DNA from: Paenibacillus rhizophilus
GTDB lineage: Bacteria; Bacillota; Bacilli; Paenibacillales; Paenibacillaceae
Assembly: GCF_003854965.1 (NCBI RefSeq)
Contig: NZ_RQPI01000003.1
Span: 62,001 to 126,000, forward strand
Length of the DNA stretch: 64,000 bases
Direction: 5' to 3'
In this document: positions 54,136 to 62,807 of the stretch, one piece after another
Layout of the letters: the number at the start of each line of letters is the position of its first letter
How positions within the stretch are numbered: position 1 is the stretch's first letter
The notes under the pieces: generated by a model
Seen by the model: the letters and a program-made list of their open reading frames with translations, nothing else
The model's database searches: none
What the model was told of the DNA's origin: nothing
Made by a program: the position numbers and the translations under genes

Positions 54136-55642
54136 GTTATAATGACGAGGCCAGCCCCGATTTGTTCATCGTAGGTTACAATGGTGTTGGAGAACAACCG
54201 TTGCAGAGCTACAAACAAAAAGGAGCTGGTTATTTTGAAGTGTACCATAAAATATGTTGGAATGGATGTATCCAAAGAAAGCATTGCCATTGCCATCGCC
54301 GAATCGGGGAGAGAGGAGCCGCGATTTTGGGGGACAATCCCTCATAAGCCGGAAGCGGTAAGAAAATGGTTGAAGCAGGTAGGCGGCAATGAAAATTTGG
54401 AGGTCTGCTATGAAGCTGGGCCAACCGGTTATGAACTGTTCCGGTGGTTAACAGGCATGGGTATAACGTGTATAGTTGTCGCGCCGTCGCTCATTCCGAA
54501 ACGTGCAGGGGATCGTGTAAAAACAGATCGCCGTGACGCGATTCGGTTGGCGCAATTGCATCGAGCCGGGGAACTTACAAGCGTTTATGTACCCGATCGA
54601 GATACAGAGGCATTAAGAGACTTGGTGAGAGCAAGGGAAGATGCGAAAGAAGATCTGCACCGCGCCAGACAGCGGATGATCAAGTTTCTTGCTTCGTCAT
54701 CAGATTTCTCATCCTGCACACTTGAAAAAGCGGTGGACCAAGAGTTACAAGAAGTGGCTAGGAGCACTGAAATTTGAGCGATCGGCGGAACATTTTGTGT
54801 TTCAGGACTACCTGCAGGTTGTACTTGAAAGTGAACAACGATTGGAACGACTGGAACAGGAAATGGCATGACAAAGTGATACAGCGCCCCAGGCAGAGGT
54901 GATTCAAGCGCTTCAGTCGCTCCGTGGAATTGGACTCCTAACGGCGATGACCTTGGTTGCTGAGATTGGCAGCTTTTCACGGTTTCGGAATCCGAAGCAG
55001 CTCATGGCGTATGCAGGTATCGTACCGCAGGAGCGATCAAGCGGGGAAGTAAGTTGGCGGGGACGAATAACCAAGTCGGGGAATGCTCATATCCGGCGTG
55101 TGGTTACAGAAGCAGCATGGCAATATCGTCATCGACCCGCTATGACAGAGAGAATGCAGCAGAAAAGCCAAAAGCAAAGCACCAAGATTCAATCCATCGC
55201 TTGGAAGGCACAACACCGGTTACACGGACGTTATTTCCGTCTTATCATGCAACGAGGAAAACAAAAATGTGTCGCAGCAACGGCAATCGCCCGAGAGTTG
55301 CTTGGATTCGTGTGGGCAGTCGCCTTGGAAGTGGAACGGAAACAGGCAGCAAGTTAAAAATAAATGATCCATAAAGAGCAAGGAAAAATAGAGGACAATA
55401 CGAGGAACAAAATTGATACCTGGGCCCGAAGGCAACGCGGTAGGGGAATAGAATCGCGAGTTGTATTTGCACTAGCCGGAGGGTGAACGTGCGTCGTGAG
55501 TTAGCGAGCAGATTCTCAGACGGTCGGATAAAATGTGGTAACCAGCCCACGGATATCAGTGTGCCAACTGTCGAGTTGACTGTTGCCTTCGCGCCGAGGT
55601 ATTAAGAGAAAAAACAAGGGGTTGAAAGGCCTCGTCATATCA
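54136..55642 (+). mobile_element. IS110-family, IS1111-group insertion sequence, copy 1
   Basis: About 1507 bp inserted inside attC 7, splitting L' from R'. Subterminal perfect 11-bp inverted repeats ATGACGAGGCC (near 54142) and GGCCTCGTCAT (near 55639) lie a few bases inside the ends, and no target duplication is evident; both are IS1111-group traits. Ends were set by comparison with copy 2 and with intact attC sites, so they may be off by one or two bases. The transposase is disrupted. Confidence 0.88.
54235..55357 (+). pseudogene. IS110/IS1111 transposase, frameshifted and with a nonsense codon
   Basis: The N-terminal DEDD (RuvC-like) part shows YVGMDVSKE, CYEAGPTGY and KTDRRDAIRLA. The C-terminal Transposase_20 part shows LRGIGLLTAMTLVAEIG and the Ser region SGNAHIRR. 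An extra T in TTTCTTGCTTCG (about 54686-54697) shifts the frame after KFL, and a TGA at 54869-54871 interrupts the continuing frame. Without both lesions it would be a normal ~370-aa protein. TTG 54235 with AGGAG is the start. Confidence 0.85.
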
Positions 55643-55699
55643 ATACAACAACGTTAGAGGAAATGGCTGCAAACACTATAAACCAATAGGGGTAAATTC

Positions 55700-56380
55700 A
55701 TGGGAGTCGAATGGTACGACGTTATCGCCAGAAGAAATGGCGGATATAAGAGTAATGCTGTATTTACGGTAGAGGGGATTTCAGCAGAAGAGATTTTCGA
55801 ACAACGATTAATTGGTTTGCTACCTAATTATAAATCGGTCTTAGATGCCGGTTGTGGGCATGGAGAATTTACCGTAAAGATGTCAAGATATACAGAATCA
55901 TTGGTGGGTTTCGATAATTCTATTGAACTGATGAACATCGCCAACTCATTACTTAAAGAAAGTAAAGTGAGCAATGTAAAGTTTATTTATGCTACAACCA
56001 AAACACAGTTACCTTTTCAAGACGAGCAATTTGACTTAATTTATGACAGAAGAGGGCCAACCTCAATATTAAACCATAGTAGAATACTCCAAGCTGGGGG
56101 AACTGTATTTGGGATTCATTCAGGTTCATTAGAGAAAGTAAAAGAACGATTAGAAAGTAATGGATTTACCAACATTGAAATCGAAGAATTTAGTAGTGCG
56201 ATTTATTATTTCCCTGATGAGAATGAATTTGCTAAGTTCATCACAGGAATACCGGGAAATCCTGATTATACTTCCCCTAAATTAAAAAAAGAGTTAAGCA
56301 ATAAGATTCAAGAGAATACAATAAACGAAAAACTATGCATGAAAGAATACCGGTACATATGGAAGGCAATTAAGAAATGA
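55700..56380 (+). CDS. class I SAM-dependent methyltransferase
   Basis: 226 aa. Motif I VLDAGCGHGEF (about residues 49-59), then GFDNSIELM, LPFQDEQFDLIYDRRGP (post-II) and AGGTVFGIHSG (motif III). Small-molecule methyltransferase type; substrate unknown. First ORF in cassette 8, 41 bp after the cassette start; GGGGTAAA upstream is a weak ribosome site. Confidence 0.8.
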   Translation: MGVEWYDVIARRNGGYKSNAVFTVEGISAEEIFEQRLIGLLPNYKSVLDAGCGHGEFTVKMSRYTESLVGFDNSIELMNIANSLLKESKVSNVKFIYATTKTQLPFQDEQFDLIYDRRGPTSILNHSRILQAGGTVFGIHSGSLEKVKERLESNGFTNIEIEEFSSAIYYFPDENEFAKFITGIPGNPDYTSPKLKKELSNKIQENTINEKLCMKEYRYIWKAIKK

Positions 56381-56413
56381 TATGTCGGGATTCTCGAAGA
56401 AGGCAGTCACATC

Positions 56414-56597
56414 CTCTAACAACGCATTCCCACAGCGGACCCTGAAGGGTCCTTGGTCGCCAGTTGCTTTTCGGGGAGGATGACTCAGGCGACACCCGCA
56501 CCACATAACCGCATCGCGGCCGGTCGGGAGCCAGCTTCGCTTTTGGCTCTGTGCTTCCCTTAAGGTGGTGGGGTGTCGGAATGTAACAACGTTATAT
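56414..56597. repeat. attC site 8
   Basis: R'' CTCTAAC (56414-56420) is the exact complement of cassette 8's start GTTAGAG; R' GTTATAT (56591-56597). The most divergent interior: L boxes are GCATTCC / GGAATGT, with a distinct CGACACC...GGTGTCG arm. 184 bp. Confidence 0.85.
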
Positions 56598-56661
56598 GCA
56601 ATCCCAGCTAATGAATAATATTGAAGTTAATTCGATGAAGAATAAACAGGGAGCGATTCGT

Positions 56662-57138
56662 ATGGGGCTCGAAGAATTTTATCAGTGTTTGTCTGCCGAG
56701 GATCAGAATATGTACTCTGAAATTGCAAATTTTGCAACCCAACTCGGTTATAAAACTAAAAAGGCAAAAACCCAAGCCATAAATTATGTTTTCAATAGTA
56801 ATAAGACAAAAAAACATATTATGAAGTTTTCAATTGAAAAGGGCAAACCAATATTGAAAATGAAATTTTATGCTTCAACAGATTACTCCTATTTATTTCA
56901 TGAAAGCGTAAGAGTTGTTATAGAAGAACATAACTACAAGTATACTGGATGTTACAACTGTGGAAAGTGTAAGGACAACTTAGAGGGATATGAGTACACA
57001 TATTCGGATGGGCGTAAGTATTTTAGATGTGGCGGAGAATTAATAAGTATACAAAGAATTACACTGAATGATATTCCCGAAATCGTAAACCTACTCAACA
57101 CTCAACATCAATATTATTTATCGAAAGCAGCTGATTGA
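56662..57138 (+). CDS. hypothetical protein with Cys cluster
   Basis: 158 aa, soluble and basic. CYNCGKCKD (two CxxC-like steps, about residues 98-104) and a later RCGG suggest a zinc site. ATG 56662 with CAGGGAG eight bases upstream is preferred over an ATG at 56596 inside the R' box. Family not recognised. Cassette 9. Confidence 0.65.
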   Translation: MGLEEFYQCLSAEDQNMYSEIANFATQLGYKTKKAKTQAINYVFNSNKTKKHIMKFSIEKGKPILKMKFYASTDYSYLFHESVRVVIEEHNYKYTGCYNCGKCKDNLEGYEYTYSDGRKYFRCGGELISIQRITLNDIPEIVNLLNTQHQYYLSKAAD

Positions 57139-57189
57139 AAGAATATATGAAAGATTGTATTTTACGGATTCGAAGAAGGCTATGGCTAC

Positions 57190-57351
57190 ATATAACACTG
57201 TATTCACGCCACGAAACTTGCCGGTCCCTTGGTCTGAAGAGGCTTTTCAGAGTGCAGATTCAGCAGACAACTCGGCGAGGCTAAGTGGCCGAGCAACACG
57301 GCAGCAAGCTGCCTTAAGCCTCTCGGGATCGTGAATACAAAGAAGTTATGG
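57190..57351. repeat. attC site 9
   Basis: R'' ATATAAC (57190-57196) is the exact complement of cassette 9's start GTTATAT; GTATTCACG / CGTGAATAC; R' GTTATGG (57345-57351). 162 bp. Confidence 0.9.
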
Positions 57352-57373
57352 GAAATTGACGAAACACAACATT

Positions 57374-57529
57374 ATGAATTTGGGGCTGGCTCATGGATAC
57401 GAAATCAAGAAAAGCAATCCTTCAATTATTACTGGAAAGACAAAGCTAAAGGCTCAAAAGAAAAAGACGAGCCCATTATTAGATGAATGTATAGAGGCAC
57501 TCTGTGAAGGGAATGTAATATTTAAGTAA
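57374..57529 (+). pseudogene. short reading frame in decayed cassette 10
   Basis: A 51-aa frame starting 29 bp after the cassette 10 start, Lys-rich (KTKLKAQKKKTSP), no clear ribosome site. Downstream, short open stretches in other frames (for example one ending EYEFEEFDLKTLEAMYC before a stop near 57657) are separated by stop codons. I read this as remnants of one or more genes, but a genuine short peptide cannot be excluded. Confidence 0.35.
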
Positions 57530-57655
57530 TGAAAAGACTGAAGAGACTTATGCTGCATTTCAAAATGAATATCAAATCACATACTATGGATGAATAGACT
57601 GGAAGGAATATGAATTTGAAGAATTCGATTTAAAAACATTAGAAGCCATGTACTG

Positions 57656-57847
57656 TTGAAGGATGATAAGGTTTTGTGGAGTCACGACTTCGATCCAGTA
57701 TTACGAGCTAAAATGAATAGAATAATAGAGAATATTAATGAAGCCACAGCTATATCACCAGATGTTTGGCTATATAAAGAAAACAATTATGTAATAGAGA
57801 TATTACATAACGGACTAATTAGAAGAATGATTAAGAGCAAAGATTGA
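57656..57847 (+). CDS. short hypothetical protein, possibly gene remnant
   Basis: 63 aa from TTG 57656; acidic start, then MNRIIENINEATAISPDVWLY. No recognised family and no good ribosome site. It lies in the 3' part of cassette 10 after interrupted frames, so it may be the tail of a decayed gene. Confidence 0.35.
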   Translation: MKDDKVLWSHDFDPVLRAKMNRIIENINEATAISPDVWLYKENNYVIEILHNGLIRRMIKSKD

Positions 57848-57887
57848 TTCAAGAAACTGGGTAGTGACTCAGGAAATCGTCAACATT

Positions 57888-58049
57888 CCATAACAAAGAA
57901 TTCACGCTGCGGGCTACGCCCTGGGTCTGCGGTAGAGAAATAGAGGTAGCGATTGATAGGCAGACAACCCTACGAGAAACTAAGTCTAGCGACCTGTTCG
58001 CTGACGCCCACTTAAGCCTTTCGGATTCGTGAATACCAGAACGTTATCG
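57888..58049. repeat. attC site 10
   Basis: R'' CCATAAC (57888-57894) is the exact complement of cassette 10's start GTTATGG; GAATTCACG / CGTGAATAC; R' GTTATCG (58043-58049). 162 bp. With 110 bp more of AT-rich leader this fills the stretch before 58164. Confidence 0.9.
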
Positions 58050-58163
58050 GAAATGACTATAATACAGACAAAAATACTATCCAATTGTTCCTTTATATAG
58101 TAATATGGTCTTGTTTGTAATTATGCTCCTATAAATTCCACTAAAGAGAGGGTCAATGTACTC

Positions 58164-58913
58164 ATGCTACAAGTACTACTTATTTGTTTTTTAATAATAG
58201 CTGGATTAGTAATGCTTGTTATTAACTCAAATATTGGTGAGACTAGCGTACTAAAACCGTACTTAAACGAACTGAGCAGTTTGTTGTTAATTACAGGGGT
58301 TTTAACATTACTTGATAAGATATTTACTCAAAAACATCAAGATAAAAAATTAAGAGAAATTTTTAGAATTCATGATTCAGTTGAATCTATGGGAGTAAAG
58401 GAAATTCGTAGTGAATCTCAAGCATTTAACTTCACTGAATTATTAACAAAAGAAAGTTACTTAGCAGTAGTAATGAATGATGGATTTAGATGGGTAGGAA
58501 ATAATTCAGTGTCTTTAACTCAACGGTTTAACACAAGTACCGATACCATTATTTTTACTTTAGACCCGAATAGTAATTTTACTAATGTTCATGCTGGAAA
58601 AACCGATGTTACAGTTGATTCGCTAAAAAGTAAAATAAACGATACTTGGGCTTTATTACAAAAGCTATATAATGAAAGTGATAAAAAAGGATCGCTAAAA
58701 TTATATGCAATTAAAAACTACCCTACCACTGGATTGTTTTTAACGAGCGAACGAGCGGTCTTTACCTTATATCAGGCTTCATCTGGAAGAACTAATGTAC
58801 CTTTATTTGTAATAGAGAAAAACTCTAACAACAAATCTTTGTATTCCTTCTTTAAAAATGACTTAAATAGATTAAAGGATGAAGCAACAATGATATTTAA
58901 TTCAACAAGATAA
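58164..58913 (+). CDS. two-TM hypothetical protein with soluble C-terminal domain
   Basis: 249 aa. Two TM helices (about residues 3-22 and 36-53), then a soluble domain with FTLDPNSNFTNVH and LKLYAIKNYPTTGLFLTSERAVF. The DPNS and RAVF-type strands resemble the phospholipase-D-like/sensor domains found in conflict proteins, but no complete HxK motif is present, so this is only a resemblance. GAGAGGG upstream. Cassette 11. Confidence 0.6.
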   Translation: MLQVLLICFLIIAGLVMLVINSNIGETSVLKPYLNELSSLLLITGVLTLLDKIFTQKHQDKKLREIFRIHDSVESMGVKEIRSESQAFNFTELLTKESYLAVVMNDGFRWVGNNSVSLTQRFNTSTDTIIFTLDPNSNFTNVHAGKTDVTVDSLKSKINDTWALLQKLYNESDKKGSLKLYAIKNYPTTGLFLTSERAVFTLYQASSGRTNVPLFVIEKNSNNKSLYSFFKNDLNRLKDEATMIFNSTR

Positions 58914-58982
58914 ATTGTAAGAGGTAAAGGTCTTTGACCTTCACCTCTATTTTTTTAGTATTTCATAGAAGACGGTCACATC

Positions 58983-59129
58983 CGACAACACAATATTCGC
59001 GCTACGGGCCATGTGGTCCTTGATCTGCCCGGAAAATCTCGATGAAGAAGATTCAGGCAGATACATCCATTCCCCTAAGATAAGAGCTATCTAAGGGGAA
59101 TGGACGTCGCGAATACCAGAAGGTTATCG
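58983..59129. repeat. attC site 11 (variant interior)
   Basis: R'' CGACAAC (58983-58989), one base from the complement of cassette 11's start GTTATCG; R' GTTATCG (59123-59129). L boxes ATATTCGCG / CGCGAATAC: the same inner position is changed on both sides relative to the CACG/CGTG form (compensatory). Distal arm as in attC 4. 147 bp. Confidence 0.9.
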
Positions 59130-59165
59130 GAAATTATCCAAAATCATTGTAAGGGAAGTATATAA

Positions 59166-59960
59166 ATGAACAAAGAAAAGATTCTCACTGAAACAGGAAT
59201 TGAAATAATATGTGACATTGCTAAACAGATCCCATTAATTGGACCTATTATTGCTAGCCCTGCAAAATCTGTATTACTAGATATTGCTTCAAGGCATTTA
59301 TCAAAAAGAGAAGAATTTCGTGTTAGTAATACTGCTAAATATTGTATCGAAGAAATTAAAGATAGAGTAATAAAAGGGGGAAAACTACGAGATGATGACT
59401 TCTTTTTTTCGAACAATGAAATCTATCGTTCTTCTGCAGAAGAAATATTTGAAGGCGTCCTTATTAAGTGTAAGAACGAGCATGAAGAAAAAAAATCGAA
59501 ATTTATATCTAATATATTTATAAATATTTCATTTTCGAATGAATATAAAGTGGAAGAAGCTAATCATCTGCTTAAGGTTGCGGAGGATTTAACATATCGC
59601 CAACTATGTTTAATACGATTATTTAAAGAACATTACATAAATCCATACGATATAAGATTCAATGAAAAAGAATTTTTCAACTCAAAAGAAATTTTTCTGT
59701 TACAAGAAATTCATGAACTCTCTCAAATGAATATTTTGAATAAACTCAAGTTCAAAGAAGAAGTGATTAACAGATTATCTAAAGAAATGATACACAATGC
59801 TTTTAATGAAGGGGATTTTCAATTATTAAATGATTGGGGAGAGGTTATCCCAGCCAGAATGGTCCCTTCTCAATTTGGTTATCAATGTTATTACACTATG
59901 GGGGTAAAGGAAGTTCCAAACAGTGATTTAGACTCCATTATTAAATTGTTGAGGGAATAA
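59166..59960 (+). CDS. hypothetical protein (264 aa)
   Basis: Mostly helical. A short hydrophobic N-terminal segment, KQIPLIGPIIASPAKSVLL, then a charged helical body (EEIFEGVLIKCKNEHEEKKSKF). The layout recalls Abi-alpha/DUF4393-like defence proteins, but I cannot assign it. GGGAAG upstream of the ATG. Cassette 12. Confidence 0.6.
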   Translation: MNKEKILTETGIEIICDIAKQIPLIGPIIASPAKSVLLDIASRHLSKREEFRVSNTAKYCIEEIKDRVIKGGKLRDDDFFFSNNEIYRSSAEEIFEGVLIKCKNEHEEKKSKFISNIFINISFSNEYKVEEANHLLKVAEDLTYRQLCLIRLFKEHYINPYDIRFNEKEFFNSKEIFLLQEIHELSQMNILNKLKFKEEVINRLSKEMIHNAFNEGDFQLLNDWGEVIPARMVPSQFGYQCYYTMGVKEVPNSDLDSIIKLLRE

Positions 59961-59980
59961 TCGAAGGAGTGGATAACATC

Positions 59981-60140
59981 CGATAACACAATGCATTCAC
60001 GCTGTGGGCCTATGCCCTGGGTCTGCCAGAAGGAAGTTCGGGGATACTGGGGCAGGTTAGACAACCCTGCAAGGATAATTCTTAGACCCGGCGCTGGCGC
60101 GCCTTAAGCCTCTTGGTTCGTGAATGTTGAAACGCTAACT
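59981..60140. repeat. attC site 12
   Basis: R'' CGATAAC (59981-59987) is the exact complement of cassette 12's start GTTATCG; GCATTCACG / CGTGAATGT; R' degenerate GCTAACT (60134-60140; GTT changed to GCT). 160 bp. Confidence 0.85.
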
Positions 60141-60218
60141 GAAATAACATGGATTTTTACCAGGCTAATTCTATATTTTGAATAACACCTAATTATCTAA
60201 ATAATAGGAGTGAATTAT

Positions 60219-60815
60219 ATGGCAATTACAATCAACCTACCAGACAATTTCTTTACAGAAGACGAATATAGGAAACTAAAGATATTGTTTCGTTCAGAAA
60301 ATGATCATGAGTATAGTGAAGCAGTTTCTAAAATTGTCTTCGCAGCATTAACCGAATACAAAGAAATGTTGCTAGGTAAGGGTTTACCGACTAGAGCTGA
60401 TGAAATAAAACAACATAGGCTATTTCATCTAGTGAAACATTATTTTCAAGGGGTAATACCCAATGAAGCAGAAGTATCCTCTATGTTTCAATTGACTGAA
60501 TCCGAAAGTAAGGCATTGATAAGAAATGTCAGAACTCGATTTCGTTATCAGTTGGAAGCTGAAATATTTACAACTTTAAAACAAATTATCGAATCTGCTG
60601 AATTACGCACTGATGCTTATCATGTAGTTATACAATCAGATAATGTAATCGAAGAACTCAATAGAGTTATTAGTATAAATGCTCCACATTTAGATCCAAT
60701 TTCAAAGGTTAGGGGGAGTGCGAGAAAGTACCAAATATCAGAAGATACATACGAGTTATTAAGTGGAGTTTTCATTCAAACTGATGAAGTTGCTGCTGGG
60801 GATGAGGATAGATGA
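60219..60815 (+). CDS. hypothetical protein, first gene of a two-gene cassette
   Basis: 198 aa, soluble. It starts ITINLPDNFFTEDEYRKL and has a helical middle (LTESESKALIRNVRTRFRYQLE) that could bind nucleic acid. ATG 60219 is chosen because AGGAG lies eight bases upstream (a GTG at 60210 overlaps it). Its stop overlaps the next start by four bases. Family not recognised. Cassette 13. Confidence 0.65.
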   Translation: MAITINLPDNFFTEDEYRKLKILFRSENDHEYSEAVSKIVFAALTEYKEMLLGKGLPTRADEIKQHRLFHLVKHYFQGVIPNEAEVSSMFQLTESESKALIRNVRTRFRYQLEAEIFTTLKQIIESAELRTDAYHVVIQSDNVIEELNRVISINAPHLDPISKVRGSARKYQISEDTYELLSGVFIQTDEVAAGDEDR

Positions 60816-61225
60816 ATAATGGTCAGTTAAATTCACTTTTGGAAAGTTCATTTGATGCTATAAGTATCTTATTAGTTTTTACTACAGTTCTATTCGGGAT
60901 AAGATATCCAGAGATAATAAACCTGCTAGAAAAAGAATTACAGATTGAAAAGAAGAAAGAGCTTAATAGACAAAGAAAAGCCCTAATAAATGGTCTAATA
61001 TTTAAGTGGGCTCCAGTAGTTTTTATTACATTTTTATGCGCGTATACAATGATGCCTTTAGGAATAAAAACTATCAAGTATTCAAATTTCAGTTTAACTG
61101 ATTTTAATTTAATAAGGACAGCGTTTGTGTTAGCCTGGTTTTTTGCAATAGTTAGTTTTTTGGCTACTGTATATATTTCGATGTACATAATTCACAAGGT
61201 ATATTCCTCTTGGTCCTCATCTTAA
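60812..61225 (+). CDS. three-TM hypothetical protein, second gene of cassette 13
   Basis: 137 aa with three hydrophobic helices (about residues 14-30, 66-86 and 104-128) and a basic loop between the first two. ATGA overlap with the preceding gene indicates coupled translation; a cytosolic plus membrane pair is a common layout for toxin/immunity or two-part defence modules, but that is inference. Confidence 0.65.
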   Translation: MNNGQLNSLLESSFDAISILLVFTTVLFGIRYPEIINLLEKELQIEKKKELNRQRKALINGLIFKWAPVVFITFLCAYTMMPLGIKTIKYSNFSLTDFNLIRTAFVLAWFFAIVSFLATVYISMYIIHKVYSSWSSS

Positions 61226-61369
61226 TGATGAGGATTAGTTGTTAGTATTTCTTGAAGTCATGTTACATCATTTAACACAGTATTCACGCTGCGAGCCGTT
61301 CGGCTCTGGTCTGCTAGTAGATAATTCATGGGGGTGTGATAGCAGTCAGAAAACCCTTCGGGTTCGTGA

Positions 61370-62807
61370 GTTATAATGACGAGGCCAGCCCCAATTTGTT
61401 CATCTTGAAGTGTACTACAAAATACGTTGGAATGGTGTATCCAAAGAAAGCATTGCCATTGCCATCGCCGAATCGGGGAGAGAGGAGCCGCGATTTTGGG
61501 GGACAATCCCTCATAAGCCGGAAGCGGTAAGAAAATGGTTGAAGCAGGTAGGCGGCAATGAAAATTTGGAGGTCTGCTATGAAGCTGGGCCAACCGGTTA
61601 TGAACTGTTCCGGTGGTTAACAGGCATGGGTATAACGTGTATAGTTGTCGCGCCGTCGCTCATTCCGAAACGTGCAGGGGATCGTGTAAAAACAGATCGC
61701 CGTGACGCGATTCGGTTGGCGCAATTGCATCGAGCCGGGGAACTTACAAGCGTTTATGTACCCGATCGAGATACAGAGGCATTAAGAGACTTGGTGAGAG
61801 CAAGGGAAGATGCGAAAGAAGATCTGCACCGCGCCAGACAGCGGATGATCAAGTTTCTTGCTTCGTCATCAGATTTCTCATCCTGCACACTTGAAAAAGC
61901 GGTGGACCAAGAGTTACAAGAAGTGGCTAGGAGCACTGAAATTTGAGCGATCGGCGGAACATTTTGTGTTTCAGGACTACCTGCAGGTTGTACTTGAAAG
62001 TGAACAACGATTGGAACGACTGGAACAGGAAATGGCATGACAAAGTGATACAGCGCCCCAGGCAGAGGTGATTCAAGCGCTTCAGTCGCTCCGTGGAATT
62101 GGACTCCTAACGGCGATGACCTTGGTTGCTGAGATTGGCAGCTTTTCACGGTTTCGGAATCCGAAGCAGCTCATGGCGTATGCAGGTATCGTACCGCAGG
62201 AGCGATCAAGCGGGGAAGTAAGTTGGCGGGGACGAATAACCAAGTCGGGGAATGCTCATATCCGGCGTGTGGTTACAGAAGCAGCATGGCAATATCGTCA
62301 TCGACCCGCTATGACAGAGAGAATGCAGCAGAAAAGCCAAAAGCAAAGCACCAAGATTCAATCCATCGCTTGGAAGGCACAACACCGGTTACACGGACGT
62401 TATTTCCGTCTTATCATGCAACGAGGAAAACAAAAATGTGTCGCAGCAACGGCAATCGCCCGAGAGTTGCTTGGATTCGTGTGGGCAGTCGCCTTGGAAG
62501 TGGAACGGAAACAGGCAGCAAGTTAAAAATAAATGATCCATAAAGAGCAAGGAAAAATAGAGGACAATACGAGGAACAAAATTGATACCTGGGCCCGAAG
62601 GCAACGCGGTAGGGGAATAGAATCGCGAGTTGTATTTGCACTAGCCGGAGGGTGAACGTGCGTCGTGAGTTAGCGAGCAGATTCTCAGACGGTCGGATAA
62701 AATGTGGTAACCAGCCCACGGATATCAGTGTGCCAACTGTCGAGTTGACTGTTGCCTTCGCGCCGAGGTATTAAAAAAACAAGGGGTTGAAAGGCCTCGT
62801 CATATCA
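61370..62807 (+). mobile_element. IS110-family, IS1111-group insertion sequence, copy 2
   Basis: About 1438 bp, inserted at the same attC position and orientation as copy 1. Nearly identical to copy 1 except for a 64-bp deletion near the left end (removing the ribosome site), one missing base in the first motif, and a 4-bp deletion near the right end; these account for the whole length difference of 69 bp. Confidence 0.88.
61405..62526 (+). pseudogene. IS110/IS1111 transposase, copy 2, degraded
   Basis: Same internal frameshift and TGA as copy 1. In addition one base is lost where copy 1 reads GGATGTATCC (copy 2 GGTGTATCC), which removes the first catalytic Asp of MDVSKE, and the upstream ribosome site is deleted. 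Confidence 0.85.

Larger units (their letters stand above)
53962..55659. repeat. attC site 7, split by an IS1111-group element
   Basis: R'' CTATAAC (53962-53968), CATATTCACG on the left; the left half runs to CGTCGTGA at 54135, is interrupted by the IS, and resumes at 55643 with ATACAACAACG and R' GTTAGAG (55653-55659). Without the IS it would be about 190 bp. The distal arm is a different variant (ACCGACTAAGC...CTTAAGTCGGT). Confidence 0.85.

Noticed and set aside
54235..55357. Programmed ribosomal frameshift in the IS transposase
   Set aside because: IS110/IS1111 transposases are normally single-frame, and a separate in-frame TGA lies downstream of the shift, so inactivation is the simpler reading.
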